The position numbers and the translations under genes were made by a program. Positions 35,324 to 44,400 of a DNA stretch of 64,000 nt are shown here, piece by piece (position 1 is the stretch's first letter; each line of letters opens with the position of its first letter). Source of the DNA: Clostridium tunisiense TJ. GTDB taxonomy: Bacteria > Bacillota > Clostridia > Clostridiales > Clostridiaceae. The DNA lies in assembly GCF_000300195.1 (NCBI RefSeq), contig NZ_AMQH01000005.1, positions 298,729 through 362,728 on the forward strand. Direction: 5' to 3'. The notes under the pieces are model-generated. The model was given only the letters and a program-made list of their open reading frames with translations, searched no databases and had not been told where the DNA came from.

Positions 35324-36202
35324 ATGAATGAAAGATATGAACTAAATAAGAATCTGGCTCAGATGTTAAAAGGTGGAGTGATAATGGATGTGGTTAATGC
35401 AAGGGAGGCTGAGATTGCACAAAAAGCCGGTGCTGTAGCTGTTATGGCTCTTGAACGTGTTCCTTCAGATATAAGAAAGCAAGGTGGCGTTGCTAGAATG
35501 TCTGATCCAAAAATGATTAAGGAAATTCAAAGTGCGGTAACCATACCTGTTATGGCAAAGGTGAGAATTGGTCATTTTGTAGAGGCTCAAATTTTGGAAG
35601 CTTTAAATGTTGATTATATTGATGAAAGTGAAGTTTTAACACCAGCAGATGAAGTTTTTCATATAGATAAAAACGGTTTTAAGGTTCCATTTGTTTGCGG
35701 GGCTAGAAATTTAGGAGAAGCTCTTAGAAGAATAGGTGAAGGAGCATCAATGATAAGGACAAAAGGAGAAGCAGGTACAGGCAATGTGGTAGAAGCTGTA
35801 AGGCATATGAGAACTATGGTTTCAGATATAAAAAGAGTTCAACTTGCGTCTCAAGAGGAATTAATGACCATTGCAAAAGAAATGGGCGCACCTTATGACT
35901 TAATTGTATACGTAAAAAAACATGGTAAATTACCAGTAGTAAATTTTGCAGCTGGTGGAATAGCAACGCCAGCAGACGCAGCTTTAATGATGCAACTAGG
36001 AAGTGATGGAGTTTTTGTAGGTTCAGGTATATTTAAATCTTCAAATCCAGAAAAAAGAGCACAAGCAATAGTTAAAGCTACTACTTATTATAATAATCCA
36101 GAGGTTATTGCAGAGGTGTCAGAGGAGCTTGGTGAGGCAATGAATAGTATAGATATTAGAGAAATTCCGGAAGCAAATTTATATGCAAATAGAGGATGGT
36201 AA
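35324..36202 (+). CDS. pdxS: Pyridoxal 5'-phosphate synthase subunit PdxS
   Basis: 292 residues. The ATG at 35324 follows AAAGGAGAG; an upstream in-frame start at 35291 lies in the promoter. PdxS condenses ribose 5-phosphate, glyceraldehyde 3-phosphate and ammonia into PLP. The catalytic Lys79 ([10 protein letters not shown]), Asp22 (MDVVN) and the second lysine region are in their usual places, and [16 protein letters not shown] forms the phosphate-binding loop. Twelve-subunit core in the family. pdxT follows 10 bp later. Confidence 0.97.
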   Translation: MNERYELNKNLAQMLKGGVIMDVVNAREAEIAQKAGAVAVMALERVPSDIRKQGGVARMSDPKMIKEIQSAVTIPVMAKVRIGHFVEAQILEALNVDYIDESEVLTPADEVFHIDKNGFKVPFVCGARNLGEALRRIGEGASMIRTKGEAGTGNVVEAVRHMRTMVSDIKRVQLASQEELMTIAKEMGAPYDLIVYVKKHGKLPVVNFAAGGIATPADAALMMQLGSDGVFVGSGIFKSSNPEKRAQAIVKATTYYNNPEVIAEVSEELGEAMNSIDIREIPEANLYANRGW

Positions 36203-36212
36203 GGAGAAAGTT

Positions 36213-36785
36213 ATGATTACCATAGGTGTACTTGGAATTCAAGGAGCAGTAAGCGAGCATATAGATAAACTTCGAAGTTTTAATGAAGTAAAGGCTATAG
36301 TAGTAAAAACCAAAGAGGAATTAAACTTAGTTCAAGGGATAATAATACCAGGGGGAGAAAGTACTGCTATTGGAAAACTCTTAGAAGACTTTTCTTTGAT
36401 AGAACCCTTAAGGGAGAGAATAGAAAAGGGGCTTCCAGTTTGGGGAACCTGCGCAGGAATGATACTTCTGGCTAAAAAAATTAGTAAGGATCCAAAAGCT
36501 TATTTAAAAGTTATGAATATAGAAGTAAAAAGAAATGCTTATGGAAGTCAATTAGAAAGCTTTCAGGAGCAAAAGATTATTAAGGAAATTTCAAAAGAAC
36601 CAATTCCTATAGTATTTATTCGTGCTCCATATGTGGAGAGAATCTGGGGAACTGTAGATATTTTAGCAGAAGTTGATGGAAAGATTGTAGCTTGTAGAGA
36701 AAAGAACATGTTAGCAACATCCTTTCACCCAGAGTTAACTGAGGATTTAAGTTTTCACAAATACTTTGTGGAAATGATTAGCTAA
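36213..36785 (+). CDS. pdxT: Pyridoxal 5'-phosphate synthase glutaminase subunit PdxT
   Basis: 190 residues, class I glutamine amidotransferase. Catalytic Cys80 (WGTCAGM), His172 and Glu174 (FHPEL) form the triad, and GGEST near 47-51 is the oxyanion/substrate loop. It supplies ammonia to PdxS. ATG 6 bases after AAGGAG; the in-frame upstream start overlaps the end of pdxS and is not needed. Confidence 0.97.
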   Translation: MITIGVLGIQGAVSEHIDKLRSFNEVKAIVVKTKEELNLVQGIIIPGGESTAIGKLLEDFSLIEPLRERIEKGLPVWGTCAGMILLAKKISKDPKAYLKVMNIEVKRNAYGSQLESFQEQKIIKEISKEPIPIVFIRAPYVERIWGTVDILAEVDGKIVACREKNMLATSFHPELTEDLSFHKYFVEMIS

Positions 36786-36828
36786 GAATCACTCTAATTA
36801 CTACTTAGAGGTTAACTTAGATCATGCA

Positions 36829-36872
36829 AAAAAAGAAGTAGATGCAAATTATTTGCATTTACTTCTTTTTTG
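36829..36872 (+). terminator. Terminator of pdxST
   Basis: A long stem (36829-36848 with 36851-36871) including GATGCAAA/TTTGCATT and AGAAGTA/TACTTCT ends in six T. Confidence 0.9.
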
Positions 36873-37044
36873 TTTTAGAATGTTATTAAAGTAAAAGTAA
36901 AAATTTAGTTTAAACATCATTATTTACTATGGAATTTATTTTATCTATAAGGTTAGGTTTATGCATAAACTTACAGGTGTTCAAATATAAATTTAAAGGA
37001 GTACAAAGGGTTTTTAGGGTGCTATTAAACACCATAAGTAAAGT

Positions 37045-37061
37045 TAATCATTAGATGATTA
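37045..37061. promoter_or_regulatory. Inverted repeat upstream of the CobW operon
   Basis: TAATCAT (37045-37051) and ATGATTA (37055-37061) around TAG form a 7-3-7 dyad about 50 bp before the operon start. Its size and AT-rich symmetry resemble Fur/Zur-type operators, though the spacing is not the classical 7-1-7. Confidence 0.4.
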
Positions 37062-37110
37062 CAATGAATTAATTAAAAAATCATATGAAAATTAGTGGGG
37101 GAGATGAATT

Positions 37111-38073
37111 TTGAAAACAAAGATAGATATACTTTCTGGATTTTTAGGTGCAGGAAAAACCATGCTTATTAAGAAGTTAATAAGTGAAAAATTACAACAT
37201 GAAAATATTGTTATTATTGAGAATGAGTTTGGTGAAATAGGAATTGATGGCAGTATTTTAAAGGGTTCCAACGTTCAGGTAAGAGAAATAAATGCAGGAT
37301 GCATTTGTTGTACAGTATCCTCAGATTTTAGTAAGGCAATCAAAGAAGTTATAGAGAGATTTAATCCAACTAGAATAATAATTGAGCCTTCAGGTGTAGG
37401 AAAATTATCTGATATTTTAAATGTATGTAAAGCAGAAGAAATAAAAAAGTTAGCAATAATCAATATGATAATTACAGTAGTAGATGGACTAAAGTATCAC
37501 ACTTACATTAAAAATTTTAGTGAGTTTTATAAAAATCAGATTCAAAATGCTAATACCCTAATTATTAGTAGAAGCCAAAAGCTTTCTTTATATAAGCTAT
37601 TAGAGGTTGTAGAAAGTTTACAAACTATCAACACCAAAGCAAACATCATAACTACACCTTGGGATAATATAAAAGCAGAGAAAATAATAGCTATTAGTGA
37701 AAGTAAAGGGCATGACACTTTGGATGGTATAAATTTAGTTAAAAAACCAATGTTGGCAGGTAAAATAAGAAATTCTGTAAATCATAAGGCAAATGAAGTT
37801 TTTCAAACTGTGGGTATAGAAACACCAAAGGTGTTTAGTAAAAAATCTCTTGAAGGGTTTCTACAAGTTATGGAAAAGGATTCAACCTACGGGACAATAC
37901 TTAGAGCAAAGGGTATTGTTGAGACTGAAGAAAAGAAGTGGATTCAATTTGATTATGTACCAGAAGAATTTCAAATGAGAGAAAGCCATCCTGAGTATAC
38001 AGGGCGAGTTTGTGTTATTGGAAGTGGACTAAATAAAGAAGCAATTAAAAAGTTGTTTCTTAACTCAAAATAG
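37111..38073 (+). CDS. CobW/COG0523-family GTPase (metal chaperone)
   Basis: 320 residues. Walker A GFLGAGKT at residues 10-17, the family metal site GCICC at 63-67 (C-x-C-C), and GTPase motif IIEPSG near 92-97. The C-terminal CobW_C-like domain (about 225-318) is present. COG0523 proteins deliver zinc, cobalt or other metals using GTP. TTG start 7 bases after GGGGGAG; a nearby ATG at 37104 is out of frame. First gene of a four-gene operon with a second G3E-type GTPase and two membrane proteins. Metal not determined. Confidence 0.85.
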   Translation: MKTKIDILSGFLGAGKTMLIKKLISEKLQHENIVIIENEFGEIGIDGSILKGSNVQVREINAGCICCTVSSDFSKAIKEVIERFNPTRIIIEPSGVGKLSDILNVCKAEEIKKLAIINMIITVVDGLKYHTYIKNFSEFYKNQIQNANTLIISRSQKLSLYKLLEVVESLQTINTKANIITTPWDNIKAEKIIAISESKGHDTLDGINLVKKPMLAGKIRNSVNHKANEVFQTVGIETPKVFSKKSLEGFLQVMEKDSTYGTILRAKGIVETEEKKWIQFDYVPEEFQMRESHPEYTGRVCVIGSGLNKEAIKKLFLNSK

Positions 38074-38084
38074 AGGTAAAAATT

Positions 38085-38717
38085 ATGATGAAAACAGATA
38101 TTGAAATTGTAACAGGCTTCATAGGTTCAGGAAAGACCACTTTTATTAATGCTTTATTAGAACACACTTTAGGTAAAGAGGAGAAAGTTTTAATAATACA
38201 GTTAGAAAGTGGAGCAGGGGATATTGAAGAAAAGTTTATAAAAAATAAAAATGTAAGATATAAACCTATGAGCTACAAAGAGTTTTCTGAAAGAAGGTTT
38301 AACGATATTCTGCAGAAGATAACACCACACAGAGTTATCATAGAATTTAATGGTACAGAAGATATTAATAAATTGCTAGAGCTTATTCACAGTAAAAGAA
38401 TCAAGGAACTTTCAAAATTAACTACAACTTATTTTGTTTCCGAGGCGGAAACCTTTATCCCTTACTTAAATAATATGGGAAGATTCTTGCTACCTTGTCT
38501 TCAAATAAGCGATTTAGTAATTTTAAATAATACAAAGGGGAGCAATAAAGATTCCTTAAACAGTGTAACACAAACTATTAAAGAGTATAAAGACTTTATT
38601 CCAATATTAGAAGTAGAACATATCAGTAATATAAAAGAAACCCTTAACAGGAGTAAATTATTTCATAGAGGAATTTTAAAGACATGGGACATATTTTTAA
38701 AAAATTTAAGGGCTTAA
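38085..38717 (+). CDS. Short CobW-like GTPase lacking the CxCC site
   Basis: 210 residues. Walker A GFIGSGKTT at residues 11-19 and the IIEFNG motif near 85-91 (cf. IIEPSG) place it in the same GTPase family as the preceding gene, but the CxCC metal motif is absent and the C-terminal domain is missing. It could form a heterodimer with the full-length protein or act on the membrane partners. 12 bp after the previous stop. GAGGT upstream of ATG. A degenerate or regulatory paralogue is possible. Confidence 0.75.
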   Translation: MMKTDIEIVTGFIGSGKTTFINALLEHTLGKEEKVLIIQLESGAGDIEEKFIKNKNVRYKPMSYKEFSERRFNDILQKITPHRVIIEFNGTEDINKLLELIHSKRIKELSKLTTTYFVSEAETFIPYLNNMGRFLLPCLQISDLVILNNTKGSNKDSLNSVTQTIKEYKDFIPILEVEHISNIKETLNRSKLFHRGILKTWDIFLKNLRA

Positions 38718-38788
38718 ATAAAAAATAGAGATCAAGATTGAGAAGATTTTAATTAGCAAATCATTTGTAAATCAAAAGGAGAAGAATA

Positions 38789-39829
38789 GTGGAAAATAGA
38801 GTTAATTATGAAAAAAAATATACACTCCTTCTTTATACCGCAATAATAGGAGTTATTGCTTTTAGTTTGCTAAGGATGAAGAATATAGGAATCATAGATA
38901 CAAATACGCTTCAAAGCTTTGCAATTATTTTTACGAGTATTATTCTTGAAGGCATCCCATTCATTTTATTAGGTGCATTAGTCTCTGCTTTAATTCAAGT
39001 ATTTGTGTCAGAGGAAACTATAACAAAAATAATACCTAAGAACAAATTTTTAGGATTTCTTGGAGCTTCTCTTATGGGGTTCATTTTTCCGGTATGTGAA
39101 TGTGCCATTATACCTATTGCTAGAAGATTGATAAAAAAAGGCCTTCCCTTAGGTTTAGGGGTAACCTTTATGCTGGCAGTACCCATAGTAAATCCAGTAG
39201 TGCTTTTATCAACTTATTATGCCTTTTATGATAAACCTTCAATGGTGATTATGAGGGGTGGCTTTGGAATTATAGCGGCTATAACCATTGGAATTTTGAT
39301 ATCTATGGTTGAGAAGAGGGCCATATCTCCACTTAAAAGTAGCAGCTATAAGGATGAATATGGCTGCAATTGTGGATGTGACATTAATAATCCTTTATAT
39401 AAGTATAAATCAAAGTTTAGTATAATTCTTGATCATACAACTAGAGAATTTTTATCTATAAGTAAGTATTTAATTTTTGGAGCATTTATATCAGGGGTAT
39501 TTCAAACCTTAGTTTCAAGAGATTTAATGGCCTCCCTAGGCGGCAAACCCATGGCTTCCATTGGTATAATGATGGCACTGGCATTTTTACTATCAATATG
39601 TTCGGAAGCAGATGCTTTTATAGCAAGAACCTTTTTATCGCAATTTACAGTAGGTTCTATCTTGGGATTTTTACTTCTTGGACCAATGCTAGATATAAAG
39701 AATACCTTCATGCTATTTGGCAATTTTAAAGGCAAAATAGCAATTCTTTTGACAGTTTATATAGGATTAGTAGTTTTTATCATAGCTGCTTACACAAATG
39801 TGGCAGTAATGTTTGGGGTGATTAAATGA
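38789..39829 (+). CDS. UPF0718 / YraQ-type permease
   Basis: 346 residues, about eight transmembrane helices. Family motifs: FPVCECAIIPIARRLIKKGLP near 104-122, PIVNPVVLLSTYYAF near 132-147 and LLSICSEADAFIA near 268-280. An inserted cytoplasmic loop contains GCNCGCDINN, a possible metal ligand site. Members of this ArsP/UPF0718 group transport metals, metalloids or unknown solutes. GTG start after AAAGGAG. Its last four bases overlap the next gene (ATGA). With two CobW-type GTPases upstream, metal transport is likely (inference). Confidence 0.8.
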   Translation: MENRVNYEKKYTLLLYTAIIGVIAFSLLRMKNIGIIDTNTLQSFAIIFTSIILEGIPFILLGALVSALIQVFVSEETITKIIPKNKFLGFLGASLMGFIFPVCECAIIPIARRLIKKGLPLGLGVTFMLAVPIVNPVVLLSTYYAFYDKPSMVIMRGGFGIIAAITIGILISMVEKRAISPLKSSSYKDEYGCNCGCDINNPLYKYKSKFSIILDHTTREFLSISKYLIFGAFISGVFQTLVSRDLMASLGGKPMASIGIMMALAFLLSICSEADAFIARTFLSQFTVGSILGFLLLGPMLDIKNTFMLFGNFKGKIAILLTVYIGLVVFIIAAYTNVAVMFGVIK

Positions 39830-40629
39830 AGAAGTTTAATATAGAAGAGTTTTTCACCTTTATTGTTCTATTAGGATTTTCAACACTTTTTTATTACTTA
39901 ATCTTTACTGGAAAAATAAAGACTTTTATTAGTCCAAAAATGATAAGTTACATGATGTTTGCACTAATCATGTTCACTATATTAACTTTTTATCAGGGAA
40001 ATAAGGTGTTTTCTCTTAAAAATCGCAAATCCATAAGCAGTAGCTATATATTATTACTATTAACCTTAATTATAGGATTTGCATCAGCAGAAAAGGGAAT
40101 AAACTTAGCTATTTCAGAAAATAAAACTATAAATTTGCCAAGTTACGCCAAAAGGGATAAATTAAAGATTCCTAGCTCGAATAGTAAGGATGAAAAAGTT
40201 AGTGAAAATAGGTTAAAAGAAAACTTATCCTTAACAAAGGACAATACCATAGCAATAGATGATAGTAATTTTTATAAAGCTGTTAATGATATTGGAACAA
40301 ACTTAGAAAAATACAGAAGTAAAAAGGTAATAATTACTGGGTTTGTATTTAAGAGAGAAGATTTCAAAGAGGATGAATTTGTTGTAGGTAGAATGTCTAT
40401 GGCCTGTTGTGCTGCGGATGCTCAAGTTATGGGGTTGATGGCTAAATGGGCTGAAGCAAAGAATTTAGAAAAGGATACATGGGTCAATATAGAAGGTGTA
40501 ATTCAAAGCACTCAGTATAGCGCTTCAGAAAATAATGAGACTTTTACTTTGCCTTTGATAGAAGTAACTAAGGTGGAGAAAATTCAAACACCAGAAAATA
40601 TCTATGTGTATCCTGATATCAACAAGTAG
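39826..40629 (+). CDS. TIGR03943-type membrane protein (permease partner)
   Basis: 267 residues. Three N-terminal hydrophobic segments (about 11-28, 40-55 and 70-86), then a soluble domain from about 140 with VIITGFVFKREDF and MSMACCAADAQVMG; the CCAADA motif is a signature of this family, which is usually encoded beside a UPF0718 permease (B. subtilis YcgQ/YcgR pair, from memory). Coupled to the permease by a 4-base overlap. Likely forms a two-component transporter; the paired cysteines may bind metal. Confidence 0.78.
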   Translation: MKKFNIEEFFTFIVLLGFSTLFYYLIFTGKIKTFISPKMISYMMFALIMFTILTFYQGNKVFSLKNRKSISSSYILLLLTLIIGFASAEKGINLAISENKTINLPSYAKRDKLKIPSSNSKDEKVSENRLKENLSLTKDNTIAIDDSNFYKAVNDIGTNLEKYRSKKVIITGFVFKREDFKEDEFVVGRMSMACCAADAQVMGLMAKWAEAKNLEKDTWVNIEGVIQSTQYSASENNETFTLPLIEVTKVEKIQTPENIYVYPDINK

Positions 40630-40698
40630 AAAATTGAAAGAACTTGAAACTATAAAAGAGAGGATATTGCACAATGCATAAAGGTCCTAAATAATACC

Positions 40699-40747
40699 AA
40701 AGCCATGGATAGTAGATAAATAATTCCTCTACTATCCATGGCTTTAT
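40699..40747 (+). terminator. Terminator of the CobW-permease operon
   Basis: A perfect 17-bp stem (40699-40715 with 40729-40745) with a 13-base loop, ending in CTTTATT. Confidence 0.85.
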
Positions 40748-40922
40748 TAGTATTAAGTTAATAAATATTCAGTTTGAGATAGCCGTTTTTAAAAGTAATG
40801 AAAAAGTTAATTTCTTAGTACTTTTGATAATAGGTTTAATTTTGTTAAAAGATATATTGTCTGCAAAGTATTCTATCTAGAAGGACAATAAAATCAATTT
40901 TTGAAAACATTTTTGACTTACT

Positions 40923-41240
40923 TTAGCCCCAATATTCTGGTTTTTCTTGATGATCTGCACGAATGGCTTTACGAAGTATTGTAAGAGTAATTTTATTATT
41001 ATTTCTATCAATAGAGCAAGGATAGGTGGAACCACAATCCTTACAGACTAAATACTCTTTTTCATTGATCTGTTCTCTATTATCAAATAAGTAGGGAGTT
41101 TCTTTTGTTTCTTTAATATCAGAAACCATATCAGGTGGATTTACCTCATAAGTATACACATAAGTAGCCTCGCGTTTCATTTCAAAATGGTTAGAATTAC
41201 ATTTTGGACATACTAAGGATTTATCTATATTTAAATTCAT
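40923..41240 (-). CDS. Zinc-ribbon protein of unknown function
   Basis: 105 residues. CPKC near residues 11-14 and CKDC near 68-71 form a zinc ribbon split by about 53 residues that include acidic and Tyr-rich sequence. No further domain. ATG after AAAGGAAG. Monocistronic, divergent from the large gene at 41481. No specific family recognised; nucleic acid or protein binding is the default guess. Confidence 0.68.
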   Translation of the reverse strand: MNLNIDKSLVCPKCNSNHFEMKREATYVYTYEVNPPDMVSDIKETKETPYLFDNREQINEKEYLVCKDCGSTYPCSIDRNNNKITLTILRKAIRADHQEKPEYWG

Positions 41241-41480
41241 GAATATAACTTCCTTTCTTATATAACTGTAGTTTTATTATTTCTTAAGTTAAAAGGTTAT
41301 ATTCAGTAAGGGCTAATATATAGAGTGAAATAAAGTATCTTACTGTTATATTGAGGAGATATAAGATTTTTTATTTTTCACACACTATAAATAACTAGAT
41401 TAGAAGGTTATAATTTAAAATATAATATAGGTAATAGAAATGAATAAATAACCATCGTAGAGTTTGATAGGAGGGCATCC

Positions 41481-44400
41481 ATGGAAAATTTAAGTTTTAA
41501 AGAGCTTAATCAAAAAATATCTAAAAAGCTTTTGACCTCAAGATACTTAAGGGTTAGCAATATCTCGAAGGCATTAGTTGGAGAGTTTTTAAAAAGTAAT
41601 TCATATATAGAAAATTTAGTAACCATGGCGGAAGAAAAGGATTTTAGCTGTAGAAGAACTCTTTTACTTTGTGAAGAGTTAATGAAAAATATATTAGAAT
41701 TTAATAAATCGAAAAATATATATAAAGATGAAGAGGAAGTTACTTTAGATATAAATTTTCAAGTAGAAGATAATCAAAACAAGTGGTTGAATTATTTATA
41801 TAATTATTCGCTGAAGAAAGCTTTTCCAGAAGCAGTATCAATTAAATTAAATTCCTTATATGATGCTCTGTGCGAAGTATACCTAAAAGTTTTAAGAGTT
41901 GTATCTGAGGTACAAAAGAATACAGAAGATAGCACTTGGCAGAGTTTGTATCCTATAAAGTTTTTAGCAGAGGGAGAAATCAGAGGACTTGAAAGTGATG
42001 AGGAATATGTAAAGTTTCTTAAAGCTTTTAAAAGGGACTATATCTATGAAACTATGAAGCTAAACGGAGAAGTATTTGGGTACAATACACTAGATCATAT
42101 TTGTGGAGTTCACCATTTATCTTTATACATTGGACGACAGGCGAAACTTAAAAATCTTCCGGTAGACTTAGGCAGGGTTTCAGGAGCAGCAGCAGGTCAT
42201 GATATAGGAAAGTATGGTTGTAAGGGGGAGGAACTTAAGAGAGTTCCACATCTTCATTACTATTACACAGATCAATGGTTTAAAAAACATAACATTAATT
42301 ATATAAGGAATGTAGCAATAAATCACTCAACTTGGGATTTAGAACTTGAAAATCTTTCGCTGGAGAATCTTATCTTAATTTATTCAGATTTCAGAGTGAA
42401 AAATATCCAAACAGACAAAGGGGTAAAGATGCATATATTTTCCCTTGCTGATTCCTTTAAAGTAATTTTAGATAAGTTAGAAAATCTGGATGATAAGAAA
42501 GAGAAAAGATATAGAAGAGTTTATGCAAAGCTTAAGGATTTTGAGGATTATTTAGTAAGTATTGGAGTTGATACCACTCTTGAGGAAAATCAAAACCTGA
42601 CCCTTATTGATAAACCTATTTACTCCTTAATGCAGGGAAAGGAAGTAGTTCAGAATTTAAGATACCTTTCAATTAACCATAATATTAAGCTTATGCATGC
42701 TCTTCGTGATGAGTATTCTATTGAGGAAATTTTTGAGCAAGCAAGAAGTGAAGAACATTGGAAGAACTTAAGACAATATATAAGAGTCTTTGAAGAGTAC
42801 TCTACATATTTAACACAAAAACAAAAGATACAAACTATACGATTTTTGTATGACAATCTTACTCATCCAGAAGATGATATAAGACGACATTGTGCAGAGC
42901 TTATAGGAATTTTAATTGGGATTTTTGATGAGGATTACAATAAGGAAATTCCCAAAAATGTAATTCTTGAAAAGTCTGAGATAAATAGTGGTGAATTGTT
43001 TAAAGAATATTTAGATTTATTGCTTTATCCAAGTTATAAAATAATCGCAAGTCACAGAAGTTGGATAGGCTACAGCACGAGAATTATGGTAAATTCACTA
43101 TTTAAAAACTGCAGAAAAAACTTTATAGCTACTTATAGAAGCATATTGATGGATTACTATAGTGCTACAGGAAACTTAAGCAATGAAACCCAGTTATTTC
43201 TATTAGAAACAGCAAAGTACATTCCAGTGGAACCTGACGCGGAAAACCTAGAACTTTTATTTAATTATATAATTTCTATGGCTAAAAAAAGGAATACTAC
43301 CTTAAGATTAGCAGCTCTTGAGGTTATGAGTGAGGTTTTAGAGAAATCAAACTCAAATAATGAACTTAGAGAAATGACAGTAGAATATCTTTCTATGTCA
43401 AATAATAGAAGTAAAATTCCAACAGAGAATTTGCTGAAGTTAAAGTTAGCAACTCAGCTTAATATGAGGGAAAAGATTATCATCTTTGAAAGATACTGTG
43501 ACCTTGATAACGTTAGAATTCCTGAAATATTTTTAAGTAATTTAAAATCTGCTACAGATTGGATTAAAAAGAAAAACCAAATTGAGTTACTTTTAGAATA
43601 CACTCTTAAAAACATAGGAATTACAGGACTTCATACAGCTATTCATTTTTGTAATTTAATAAAGGTAAGTGCAGTAGAAACTGTAAGAAAAAGGGCTGGT
43701 TTTGCTATACTTAGAATTATGCCTCACCTAACTTTACCAGAAAGAAATGAAGTAGCAGTAGAACTTTTAAGAGCCTTAGAAATAGATGAGCACAGGTTTA
43801 CTGAGTATATTCCACCCTTGTTAGGAGAAGTTCTTCTATGGTTAGAACCAAAAGAATTAAATGAGATCATTGATGATTTTAAATATAAAATAAAATCCTC
43901 AGAGGAAAATATTAAGCCTCTAATTCTTAAAACTATTGGAACTTGTGTAGCAGGCTATGGAAAATACCAGAATAGATTTATGGAAAAGAAGGAAGCAAGT
44001 CATAAACGTCTTATAAATATGATAGGAATATTATTAAATGGTCTAGGTGACTATAAAATTAGAGTTAAGCAAGCGGCTATAAGTAGTTTAGGTAAGGATA
44101 TCTTTGGCGCAAAAACTTTGTCTTTGGAAGAAAAATACAATATTTTCAGGCTTGTTGGTAAGAAGATACTTACCTTAATTACAGATGATGAAAGAGACAG
44201 AATTATTTTTCTAACTAATTCTGCTGCTTTAAATCATATATATAGATTTATATCAGATTATAGTTTCTTCAAAGGAGAAATAGATATACCGATATCATCA
44301 AAAATAGCCTTTTTTCCAGGTACCTTTGACCCATTTTCTATAAGTCACAAAACTATTGCAAAGGCTATAAGAGATAAGGGCTTTGAAGTTTATTTAGCAG

